From positions 620,001 to 684,000 of the forward strand of contig NW_026570265.1 in NCBI RefSeq assembly GCF_019649055.1: 64,000 nucleotides of DNA, read 5' to 3'. Position numbers and translations under genes: made by a program. Shown here one piece after another: positions 44,263 through 54,956 of this stretch. Every line of letters begins with the position of its first letter. Position 1 is the first letter of the stretch. The DNA is from Paramacrobiotus metropolitanus (taxonomy: Eukaryota; Tardigrada; Eutardigrada; Parachela; Macrobiotidae). The notes beneath the pieces are model-generated. The model saw nothing but the letters and a program-made list of their open reading frames with translations. It made no database searches and had not been told where the DNA came from.

Positions 44263-47200
44263 TTAGCTCATCGGTCCCACCTTGATGCTAGTTGTTCCAC
44301 GAAGTTCACAATACATCCCGAATCTTGTTAAAGCATCCTTGGAAGACTGGCTCACGTGAATTTTCAACACTGTAATGACAAGCGTCGACGTGAATACAGC
44401 CTTGTACACAAGAATATCGTACCTGCAGTCGCTACGATCATCACGTTACATTATTTTTATACAGTTAATAATCAAGAATTTAAGGGCCTCCTCTATACCT
44501 TCACCGGTTGACATCATTCTCGATGCAGTGTTCATCGTATCTCCAAATCTAGGAAACAAGTCCATGGAAGAAAATTGGGTAATAAAGCTAGCAAGCACAC
44601 TTTCCCTTACATGCAGTATCGCGGCCGGCGAATTCCAACGACAGCTGTGGCAACGGGGCCTGTAATAAATTCCATACAACAAACATTTTTTGTTTTGAGT
44701 CGCTTTACGAAAGTCATAAGAGCGTACCGGTATTAAATCCAATCTTTAATTGCAGTTGATGGTGTTTACATGCAATTGATTGAAATTGTTGACCAACTAA
44801 AACAAGCGTACGCGCCAGCTGCGCAATCTGTAAAACAAATTCAAATAACAGTAATATCTTTTCCATAACATGTATGTGTTTTACTTTATGACGAGATATT
44901 ACGTGTATATTTTAATGCGTTTAATTTCAAAATATGTATAATAAATTCAGCCCCATCCGACTTGTGACCATCCAGCTTTCATGCTACTATTTCGGATAGG
45001 TTGTATTGCTTATGAAACGTGTTTTATGATACTGACCTGCCGCACATGCTCGTATCCATTTCGCAATGGAAGACCACTCGTAACCTAAAAAACATTCGTA
45101 TCATATTCCCTTCAGTCCCTCGCTCACATTTAAAGTATTTTAATTTAAAGTAAGTAGCTATTTTTTCAGGAGCGTCAGCAACTTACAATGTATGAATCAG
45201 CAACAGTTTCCACTTTGTATACATCATAATCGGAAATTTTGGCGTCAAATATCGTGTACAAGTCATTCAAGAAGCGAACAATCTGATTTGGTGTAAAAGC
45301 AGTTGATAAGGTAGGAAAGTTGTTTATTCCAGTAAAACATATTGTAACCGAATCGTAGCGCTCAGGATACACCGTATTTCCGCTCATAAGAGATTTGGCA
45401 ACCGCTCTACAAATTTGGAGAAAATGTAAAGCGTACAACATCAAGTAGGAAATTTAGATCGCGCAATTCGTTATGTCATGGTGTACAGTATGATACATGG
45501 TGTAGAACTGTTGGCTTCTTACTCTGGAAATATATCCGATAATAGTTGTTCACACTTGCGCTTCTCATCTAAGAAAGCTTCAGTTTTGGCGCCCACGGCT
45601 TCTTCCAGTTCGTTAGCATACTTTTCCATACGATCCAGAATATCGTCCATAAGTGATTTGCCGTGATGGAATTCGGGATGTTGACTCAAGAACGTCTGCA
45701 CTTGTTGTATGGTATATCGCTCGTCCGGAGATTCCGAGCAACACCCGATTATCAAGGCTTTCACATTCTCTGGACAATTTTGCCATTTATTCCAGCGAAA
45801 TAGTGGATGAAAAACGGAAATCACTGAGTTCACGATTTCTGCAAATACAAAGTGTAACAATATCAGCGTACAACAAACAAAAACACAGTAAACATTACCT
45901 GTGCAATATTCTTGAGTGGTAAAGCGACCGGAATGATACGGCAGACATTCGGTGTATAATTCCTGAACAACTATCCCGAAGCTGAATAAATCCGCCGGTT
46001 TGGATTGTGTGAATTTTATAGGTGATCGTAAAACTTCCGGCGCATTCCACAGCAGCTTTAAGACATCGCTCGCAAGTACGGTAGTTCGTTGCGATCGGCA
46101 GATGTCGATGTCCGTCAGTTGCAAAATGAAATAATTATCAATTATGCAATTCGGGGTTTTCAGATTGCCATGGCAGGCAATTGTTGATCCGTGTAGAAAA
46201 GTTAGGCTCTGCGGTCAGAAAGTCCCGTGATATGAATATACGCAAAGCAGTCATAATTAAGGATTTGGTTTACAAACCGCAGCGAGATGATTCACGAATG
46301 AGTTTTTTAGCCACGCATCGAGTTTAACGGTTTTGTTGTTAAGCAGATCCGACAGGCTTCTTCGTTTTCGGTATTCGGTTATCAGCTTGATACATAAAAA
46401 TCCAGGAAGGAGACCCAGAAATGGCACAACATTAGGATGGTTTAATTTTATATACTGCAAAAAAAGCAATTGTGTTACTAATTTTGTAATTTAGCTAACA
46501 CTGCTCCACAAATAGTTTTTTATGCGCAACAACGGTACAATTATAAAAGTATCATTTTCATGTGCAACTGTTTGCATAAATGCGTCTTGCTTTATATGGT
46601 ACATAGTAAATATTAGTACTTACTATGACCTTTTGGCCACTGACCATGCGTATGTCGTACTTTTGCTATAGCGGATGTCGCAGTTGCATCGCATCCAGCT
46701 TTATGTATTGCACAACTGACCTCTCGCAACAGATGCCGCTCCTGATTATTAGGACTAAATGGCTTGGCGGTGTCAATGGATTTGATCCACACCTTTCGCT
46801 GCTCATAGTAACCAATGTGTCCGCTCGGGAAAACGCTGTTTTGTCCCTGTATCATCTGCAAATCCGTATTAGAATTTTCAAAACCTATAATGCGCATGAG
46901 TCAAAAACCAAAACAACCTTACCGTGGCACTCGATACCAAAGCCTGCGGGCGACCTTTTTGACTAAACCAGTCCCAACCTCCAATATAAAAGGGCACGAA
47001 CAGCTTGGCATCTTCCAATTTCCAAGCTGTCTCCAGATCGTTTTGGTGGCGAAACTTTCTTCTGTAAAGAGTCACACTCTTTTTGTCTGACCAATTTTTA
47101 TACATCAGCGTAACAAAAATTTGTGCGCAAAACATTTCTGAATACTGTATGAGTCGATGCGAAACCCAGCTAAAAATGCTTGATAATCAAACCTGGTATA

Positions 47201-50200
47201 AACATGAAGAATAACGCTTCCAATAAGGAGCAATGCTGTTATCGGTATCCATACAATTGCAGAATGGTTTTCTGTTAAAAAATAATTTCATCGTATGCCA
47301 AAAAATTCTTGAAATGCAGTCATATTGGCTAACCTGGCCGCTGAGAGCAGACTGCTTTATTCCCCGTATAACCGCAAACCGGCTCATCCAGTGGCACTTT
47401 TCCACCTGACCACGTAACAGTCTTCCCCGGCACCCGTGCCCAGGTAATCGTACAAGCATCGAAAACGTACACTTCTTCGAACTGACCACTGTCTTGGTTG
47501 AACGACAGCACTGCATACTGCACTTTTTTGTCTCCATTGGGATCAATGAAAATCGGGCCAGCCACATCGTTTTCCAGAGTTTTATTCCACATAAACTGGG
47601 AAACTGCTCTACCATCCAGAATATTCCCAGTTTCATTCCATACTGCGAAATACGCCTAAAATATTCAAACATATGCTCCATTGAAACCCTGAACGATTTC
47701 ACTGATCCCATGCAATTTATGTACTGCAGTTAACGCGAAGTGGCTAGCAACTCGGTCCTTCTGCGGAAAGGGGCATACCGTCGACGCGCTACACTTTTAG
47801 ACAAAACCGTAGCATATGACACATAAAGAAATTATTTTTGTACTTTAAAATGGGTTCAGTAATGGTAACGCATTTGTTTTTGCTGAGAAATTAGCTTTTA
47901 AAGTGAAAAATTTGAAGTCGATTTTCACAGAGTAGAGATGTGAAAAAAATTATTCTGAAACGGCCATTTTATAGAGTGAAGTATTAGAAACTTATTATAC
48001 GGACAGAATTTTGATTGATAAAAAACAGAAAAAGAAAAAAAATCGGGGGTGCCAAAGAAGTGCCTGGGGCACCCTACCCCTGGATAGTTCTGACCATATC
48101 TGCCGAACAAAACCCTAAACAGAGATTCTGTCCGTATAATAAGCTCAGGCTGCGGTACTTTATTTAATGCAATTTTATTCGTAATTTTTGGCACACAAAT
48201 GTATTCACAGCTGATTTTCGAAGTTTTTTTACGTTTTGTTCACTGTTAGCTTGCAAAAGTACACTTCTTTCACGGCTTTGGTGCCGGTACCGAGAGGTGC
48301 TGGCTGCCGCACACAAAAGCACATGCACATGTTGAGCAACGCAGAACAGGCAGGCAGCCATGCAGGCTGTTGCAGTCATAGTCACTAAAACGAAAGACTG
48401 CAATCAGACGGCAGATTTGCGTTTATGGCGTCTTTTGTTCCTCTTTCTTGTCAACAAGCTCAACAAAGCTCGATGGGGCAGTTGCAGATTTTGATCGCAC
48501 CTGATTGCGATTACTTCAATGCCAACCACTGATGTCGGGGGCGATTGAAGGAATATGCCATCACTCACAATAAGTGCGGCGCAACCCATTATTTTGCGGT
48601 TCACCTTACGTGCCCCCCTCTACCACTAGTACAACTTTAATTTTTTGCGTGTTAACGAACAAAGATATACTCATTACAACTAGTATAAGGTCTCATACGC
48701 CCTTAGGGCAAGCGGGCGGCGGTTTTTAATTTTGAGTGAACAACGGCGCAGTTATTTTTTAATTTAGAAATAGTTTCCAGAAATTATAAAAATTATTTCA
48801 AAGCTTGGGGGAAACAGCACACTTTCGTGTGAAATCTCCCCAATTAATGTTGCGCTAAGTTTTTAAGCCCAAAAGGTGTCCATGCTAACGTGTCATCTGC
48901 AGATTAGAAAAAAACTGTCGAAATAGATTTTAAGGAGAATTCAACGTTTCAAATATCCAGAGCTGTTTTTGCAAGAGTTCGTTTTTCTGCCGCATTCACG
49001 AAAGCAAATAAAGACGCATGTTAAAAATGAATTCAAAATGTAATATGGGTTTTCGAGGAGCAAAGATTTGCGGTAACAATTAAAAATTTAATCGAATGTG
49101 GTGTTCGGATTTACCGCTACTGCAACATTAGGAAAAGTAATTTGATAAACTAATTAAAACTTAGTCAGTTTGGAATCATACAGGGGTGCTACTGCTACGC
49201 AAAGTTGGGCAGTTGCGTAAAATAAACTACCAAACAATTTAACACGTAGCATTGCTTTTGATTTTGCACTTTTCTAGCGTAACTGTTTATTGCAAATCTA
49301 GAAATACAGAAACCGCAATCTTTTGAAGCACCAGTAGGGAGCCGAGCACTTATTCAGGGGATGGGGTAGTGGTCATTCTGTGTATGCTTATAGCTCACTC
49401 TATAAAGTATTTCCCAACCGATATATGATTCGTAAACTTTTTTGGGAGCCGTTGAGGGTAACAAAATGTTGTTCGCTATCAGTTAGCCACAAAACCTTGA
49501 GCGATCAGGGTTTAAGCTGACGACCGAAGAAGGTATGTGGCAACAAAGATCTTATCAGGAGTGGTTGTCTGTGGCATTCCGCGACTGTCTAGAGAGTTCG
49601 AAAAGGAGGTCGCCCTCCACTTTGACAGTGCTCGCAGTCTAACTGAAAAGGTCACGCTGGCTAGACTGCAATTCAAGCATGTTAGGCATGATTCAAAGGA
49701 GGATAGAATGACAAAAAAACTTGGCTTATTACCATTAGACTACACCATCAAGTGAAAGGTTAAAAAAATTTCGCATAATAGGAAGGCTGCTCCTGTCCAC
49801 AGGTTGACCAGAATTTTTATGCATGTCAGCTCTAGTTTTCACCTCACTGGAACTCGAAACACGCCCTTAGCGTAGAATATTGTAGTGGAAAAGATGCTGG
49901 AGACATTGAACAGCTATGTAAAAATTAAATAATTATTCATTTGTTGACGGTTGGCTTGTGGCAACTTTTGGAAAAAAGTGTCCCAACTTGGCGAAGCATC
50001 CTGTATCTAAAAGTGATGCATGGAAAATTTTATTGCGAATTCTAAAAATTGGCGATGATTCAGATACAAAAATTACAAAAATAATAGAGATTCAGATTTG
50101 ATTGTACACTTATTGAATGAACAATTGACTGTGCATTAAAAACCGACTGCACGAATCAGCAAAAACAAATTTCAAAAAGTCATCAGATTAAAAACTTGAT

Positions 50201-53200
50201 TTGAAAAAGCATGGCGCGTAAATTTATTTCTTTCATAGTACCTTAGAATTTAACCGTGAGTAAAAACGATTAAAAAATAAATTTGAGAGATAATTTATTC
50301 GTTGGGAGCCATGATTTGGTTTCTGTATGAAAGTTCATAAATATTACATAATTATGGAAATTGAATTAGAAAACTTCGTTATTAATTTTGGAATTTCATA
50401 AAACTTTTGTGCTTTAAAGAGCAAAAGTTTTGGTACATTTGAATTTCGCATTTTAAAGCGGCACACAAAATGTGGGAAACCAGTTTTTCTTCATTAAATT
50501 TCAAAGGCAACTATCAGTTTCTTTGAAGATGAGGCTTTAGATGTATATTTATCTAAGGTATTCTAACGTCCGATATTCCCCCAATCAGCGACCTGAAAAT
50601 TGAGCAAATTTATTATTAATTATTCCCGTAGCTTGCTGCTTAAGATTTCCACGATTTAGTTATCCGGCTATTCGGTTATCTTATTATATAGGTTTTTTAA
50701 CTGATTTGACAATATAAATATTTCAAAACGAAAAGCTTGTAGACTTGTAGTTTTTAAACTTTTCTAGGGGAGAATTTAAGTTTGAAGTAAATAGATATGT
50801 ACGATTGGCTTTTTAATTTCTCAGAGGTACTTAAGATTCAGATAATGAACCTTAATGCTGAATATCCAAATAATTGAATTTCTTACAGGTAAATTACGAA
50901 AAAATATCTAGAGCTTTTTAAAATTATTTAGGAATGTTTAGAAATACTCAGAATTTTTTACTATTTAGAATTATTTAGAATTACTTAGAATTATTTAAAA
51001 TTATTTAGAATTATTTAGAATTATTTAGAATTATTTAGAATTATTTAGAATTATTTAGATTTATTTAGAATTATTTAGAATTATTTAGAATTATTTAGAA
51101 TTATTTAGAATTATTTAGAATTATTTAGAATTATTTAGAATTATTTAGAATTATTTAGAATTATTTAGAATTATTTAGAATTATTTAGAATTATTTAGAA
51201 TTATTTAGAATTATTTAGAATTATTTAGAATTATTTAGAATTATTTAGAATTATTTAGAATTATTTAGAATTATTTAGAATTATTTAGAATCATTTAGAA
51301 TCATTTAGAATCATTTAGAATTATTTAGAATTATTTAGAATTATCTAGAATTATTTAGAATTATTTAGAATCATTTAGAATCATTTAGAATTATTTAGAA
51401 TTATTTAGAATTATTTAGAATTATTTAGAATTATTTAGAATTATTTAGAATTATTTAGAATTATTTAGAATTATTTAGAATTATTTAGAATTATTTAGAA
51501 TTATTTAGAATTATTTAGAATTATTTTATTTAGAATTATTTAGAATTATTTAGAATTATTTAGAATTATTTAGAATTATTTAGAATTATTTAGAATTATT
51601 TAGAATTATTTAGAATTATTTAGAATTATTTAGAATTATTTAGAATTATTTAGAATTATTTAGAATTATTTAGAATTATTTAGAATTATTTAGAATTATT
51701 TAGAATTATTTAGAATTATTTAGAATTATTTAGAATTATTTCGAATGAGTACTAAAGATCGATGCAGCACATCAAACTCTACATTTGTAGTAGATATCGT
51801 GGTGGCGACCTCGGGGACCTGGGTTCGAGGTCCCCGAGTACTTTAGTTCGACTCAGCACATCAGACTGTACATTTGTAGTACATATCGTGGTGGCGACCT
51901 CGGGGACCCGGGTTCGAGGTCCCCGAGTACTTCAGTTCGACTCAGCACATCAAACTGTATAGGAATCACGATGAAAATCGGTGGCGACCCAAAGGTCACT
52001 CGGCGACCCAAAGGTCACTGTCACTTCCGTTACATAGAACCCTCAACATGTCTTGAATTAGAAACGCGGGCTCGCTTCGCTCGCCCGCTTGATTATTGCG
52101 TTATGTAGTATAAAAAAATCTCTGTAAGATGAGCTAAGGTAATTTTTGGGAATTATTTTGAAAATTCGCTAGCCACTTCGCGTTAACGAGCAATGCAGTA
52201 CATAAATTGCTGCCACTCACCTTTGCAGCTTCCGTAATTGCCGAATAGGTATCCACAATATGCAGATCTTTCTGTAGCCGAATGTAAGTTGTATATACAG
52301 CAACCAAATAAATTTTTTTGCACAGCACCTGACCGCTCTTTTCTTTTATGGCTGCTGCTTGGTTTATCGTTGGCATAGTGAAATTGGTAACCAACGGTGA
52401 ATTTACCGCCTTGGGAGTCACAACCAACAAGAACTGGAAAGCGTTCCTTACAATCTAAAAACCATACTTTATCTGCAGCCAGTAACACTCATTAAAAAAT
52501 TAAAGTGTGTTATTTTATTATGACAGAAGGCAGAAGCTAGCAAAAGTGTGTGCAGCTTGTTTGACGTTACAATGTCGCTTGGCTCAAAGTACTGCGTTGA
52601 GAGATTTCCATAATAATCGTGCTGAAACGGCCATATCGTGATGTAGACGAATTCTTCGTTGATCATACCATAGCGATACGCAGTCACCTCCACGCGTAAC
52701 ATATCAAAAACAAAAGCCACACTTTTACTCCGTAAAATAGGTGCTTTAATTCAGCAGATTTACCAACAGCTTCTGAACTTCCAGCATCGGAGCCATTAGA
52801 AAAATCACTAAAAAAACGCACCGTAAAAACCTTCCGTTCTGAACAGAAAACTCGGGCGCACGCATACGGACCTCTTGTAAAGCTTTTTGCCGACTGCAAG
52901 AAAATCTCAGGATCCTTCCAGTTATCTTCATCGCTGACCGTGTCATAGGAAAAGTAAGTGGGGGTAAAATCTTTGTTCCATATCAGCATGTTGTAGACCG
53001 TTGATCCCACGCTGCTGTAGAAAGCACTGCTGGTCTCGTGAATGACGGTGACCCGGTGCCATGAGAATTCGCTAAGCAGGGCGGAAATGCAACCGGCAAT
53101 ATCCTGTGGTTGGTAAGGAATGAAACGGGTCAAGGTGGGAAAACGGACCTTGTCTTCGAGGCGCACATCCGCGGGAAGACTAATAATATTTTAAATGTGG

Positions 53201-53918
53201 TATCAGTGAAAAATAAAAATTATTCATAATCCTTAGCATGTTCAGTTTATTAAAACTAGCACTCACCTCGTGACAAACAGTGCGTTTATTTCTGTGAGAA
53301 ACCCAACAAGTTCTAGTTAAACACGAACAACTTTATAAAACATTAAATAAAAAACAGTTATGATTATGTATATTTTTACATAAACTAATAAAAGAAATTT
53401 ACACACACTGTAATGCACAGTCATTTAGGTTTAAGTGCAACTACCGTACTTGTTACCTCTTGCGTAATCTCCGATAAAGTTCATAACAGCATCGCAAGCT
53501 ACAACGAAAGAACAAAAAGAATCGAACAGGTTTCTCTGAAAAACAAAGAAACAGTAAAATTTTCTAAAAATTTCTAACCTGCAACAAAAAATGCAGGAAC
53601 GGAATCTTGTTCGGCTTCGATATAGTCAAAATAATACTTCGCTCCAAGTTGTCCAATCACCGATAACGTCTGATCGCAGCGGTAGATCGACGGATATATT
53701 TGACGATATTGGGAGAACTTCAAACCAGTTCCCTTGTATTTCTGATTAACATATTCAAATGCTGCATCAATTACCGGTCCTAAAATTTCGTAACTGTACG
53801 TATACTGCGTGTACGGCAAGTGAATAAAAAAACGAATGTCTGTGACATTCGAGCATTGTAGCCGTATTATGCCACTAAACATCAGGAAGAGAAGGCTGAT
53901 AACAACGACAAAATTCAT
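44263..53918 (-). CDS. Receptor guanylyl cyclase with altered catalytic site (probable pseudo-cyclase)
   Basis: Nineteen phase-consistent exons give 1057 residues: 53918-53579, 53498-53457, 53291-53267, 53179-52872, 52743-52571, 52454-52221, 47655-47334, 47271-47193, 47061-46923, 46855-46721, 46454-46278, 46208-45899, 45838-45523, 45406-45187, 45084-45037, 44827-44728, 44659-44611, 44548-44499, 44369-44263. Order: signal peptide (MNFVVVISLLFLMFSG); ANF-type ligand-binding ectodomain (ACDAVMNFIGDYA); TM (WIPITALLLIGSVILHVY, exon 8); kinase-homology domain with ACHGNLKTPNCII and no DFG; helical linker SLMDDILDRMEKYANELEEA; cyclase domain. Kept: KVETVADSY (Glu and second Asp), PRYCIFGDTMNTASRMM (guanine Cys, Asn, Arg). 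Lost: SDIVGFT reads TGINNF, so the first metal Asp is Gly. The domain also stops at KVGPMS, lacking the usual GKG...W end. Exons 4-5 are the least certain. Confidence 0.93.
47712..47748 (+). repeat. Inverted-repeat arm next to the intron 6 acceptor
   Basis: GCAATTTATGTACTGCA followed by GTTAACGCGAAGTGGCTAGC. The exact reverse complement of both blocks occurs at 52168-52210, separated there by six extra bases (GAGCAA). This arm starts 56 bases from the end of the intron in transcript orientation. Confidence 0.9.
47991..48143. mobile_element. Short MITE with 19-bp perfect terminal inverted repeats
   Basis: CTTATTATACGGACAGAAT (47991-48009) is mirrored exactly at 48125-48143. The 153-bp element is too short to code. 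Its centre holds a GC-rich near-palindrome around GTGCCTGGGGCACC. The target duplication cannot be separated from the palindromic TTA ends. Confidence 0.75.
49181..50003. mobile_element. DNA transposon copy 1 (degenerate, TA-flanked)
   Basis: The element starts CAGGGGTGCT and ends AGCATCCTG with TA on both sides (49179-49180, 50004-50005). The terminal repeats are diverged but align with copy 2 at 57442-59005, which lies in inverted orientation. The 823 bp include a short open frame (49537-49755) whose reading frame and stop are shared with copy 2. No full transposase is present, so it is non-autonomous or decayed. Confidence 0.8.
49537..49755 (+). pseudogene. Conserved short reading frame inside transposon copy 1
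   Basis: The frame reads ILSGVVVCGIPRLSREFEKE, then HFDSARSLTEKVT and HVRHDSKEDRMTKKLG, to a stop. Copy 2 (minus strand) encodes the same phrases CGIPRL, LHFDSARSLTEKVT, HVRHDS and the same stop, with one internal stop of its own. Where the two differ inside HFDSARSLTEKV, the changes seen are silent. This suggests an old coding segment of a transposon protein that I cannot identify. The first codon listed is not a reliable start. Confidence 0.45.
50964..51741. repeat. Minisatellite of the 10-mer TTATTTAGAA
   Basis: About 78 head-to-tail copies, nearly perfect. Variants TCATTTAGAA cluster at 51291-51320 and 51371-51390, one TTATCTAGAA lies at 51341, and a register shift (TTATTTTATTTAGAA) occurs near 51521-51535. 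The clustered variants indicate local duplication of unit blocks. It lies within intron 6 of the cyclase gene. Confidence 0.97.
51765..51959. repeat. 89-bp tandem repeat, two full units and a partial third, each with a strong hairpin
   Basis: The phrase CAGCACATCA recurs at 51765, 51854 and 51943, a constant 89-bp period. Each full unit contains the palindrome CTCGGGGACC - (T/C)GGGTTCGA - GGTCCCCGAG, a 10-bp stem with a 9-nt loop. The loop GGTTCGA resembles a tRNA T-loop or RNA polymerase III B box, but no complete tRNA can be folded. It directly follows the minisatellite. Confidence 0.85.
52063..52092. repeat. GC-rich short hairpin
   Basis: GCGGGC-TCGCTTCGCTC-GCCCGC forms a compact hairpin in AT-rich sequence near the start of the cyclase intron (transcript sense). 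Unknown role; possibly a transposon scrap. Confidence 0.4.
52168..52210 (-). repeat. Inverted-repeat arm next to the intron 6 donor
   Basis: Partner of 47712-47748. In transcript sense it begins only ten bases after the 5' splice site of intron 6. The two arms can form about 37 base pairs with one 6-nt bulge. Confidence 0.9.
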
Positions 53919-54956
53919 TTCAGTCGGTAAAGACAAAAGCGGTACAAAACTGCAACTGTGCGAGTACGTAAGCCGTTTTGTTGGCGAGTGCAAGGCTTAT
54001 AACGAAATTAGAAATAACTCATACGCAGGTTGTTGCGAGATATCCAGAGATTTAAGGTCAAGCATTGTAATGTAAATTGTAAACTGAATCAACAGGAAGT
54101 GTCGACATGTCACGAGAACAGAGATGGACGATCGTTGGAAGTTCAAAAATGTTTATTTATTAATTCATCATCTAGATCTACGCAAAGGTAACCAATCCAA
54201 GCCGATATTCGACAGATTAATCGACTCATTCGGGACATAACTAACATAAAAACACGAAGTGGCGTTTTCTTGTCTGCTTCGCAGTCAGCGAAAACATTCC
54301 GTCGCGGACTCGCTGTGCAAATTACGTATTATTATTCGTGTACTATAAATTTGTAATTAACGGTATAGTTAGGGACCATACACAAACTACGTACAGAACG
54401 AATTTTCGGGAACGTAGTTTATACTTTATAGATAGTCCCTTACAGTATCTTCCTTTGTGTAACTTGATGCTTGTGCTGTGCTAAACCACCCCCCTAAAAT
54501 GTGCGAATCAGAATCGTGTAACATTTTGGTTACAGACTTTCCATAGACCTGACGAAAACAAGGCGTAAACTAAATAGTGTACAAAGACTAGTCTTTGTAA
54601 TTATTCTAGTTTAACCGACTGCCAACTGGTGTCAGTCCGCTCCGGAAAAGTTTCGAAATATGTATCAATTCTAAGGGTTTTCAGATTTCATCTTACGTAC
54701 AGTGACCGTGCATCTTCATTTAATTGCAAGTCCATGAGCTGCCACTGCCAGAAAACCACTTTTTTCACACCACGTCGGAGATTATTAAAAACCCTCTTAA
54801 AAACGCTCAAAACTTAAAATAATAAACCTCTAACATGCAAAAATAAGAGCAGCGGGCAAAAGCTGCATAAAATAGAAACAGTTATAAAAACATTGCTACT
54901 TTGTCAACGGAAAAGTGAGTCAGAGCACACAAACATACAAGCTTAACTTTCTGAAA
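53919..54956. other. Intergenic, upstream of the guanylyl cyclase gene
   Basis: It holds the cyclase promoter or 5'UTR and the 3' flank of the TMEM272-like gene. No coding exon is supported. Confidence 0.5.

Larger units (their letters stand above)
47656..52220. other. Repeat-laden 4.6 kb intron 6 of the guanylyl cyclase gene
   Basis: It lies between phase-0 exons 6 and 7. It contains, from low to high coordinate: an inverted-repeat arm (47712-47748), a 153-bp MITE (47991-48143), a TA-flanked transposon (49181-50003), a TTATTTAGAA minisatellite (50964-51741), 89-bp tandem units (51765-51948) and the second inverted-repeat arm (52168-52210). Between them is AT-rich sequence with no supported exon. 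Confidence 0.85.

Noticed and set aside
47925-48604. Minus-strand open frames in cyclase intron 6
   Set aside because: They overlap the MITE and repetitive sequence and lack splice consistency with flanking exons.
50964-51741. CRISPR-like array
   Set aside because: The repeat is a contiguous 10-mer with no spacers, in a eukaryotic intron. It is a minisatellite.
51790-51925. tRNA gene
   Set aside because: Only a T-loop-like hairpin is present. There is no acceptor stem, D-arm or anticodon arm at proper spacing.
52746-52946. Alternative reading frame through cyclase exon 4
   Set aside because: Only the chosen exon 4/5 junction (52872 to 52743) keeps phase and yields the ANF-receptor-like KSVAFVFDMLRVEVTAYRYG.
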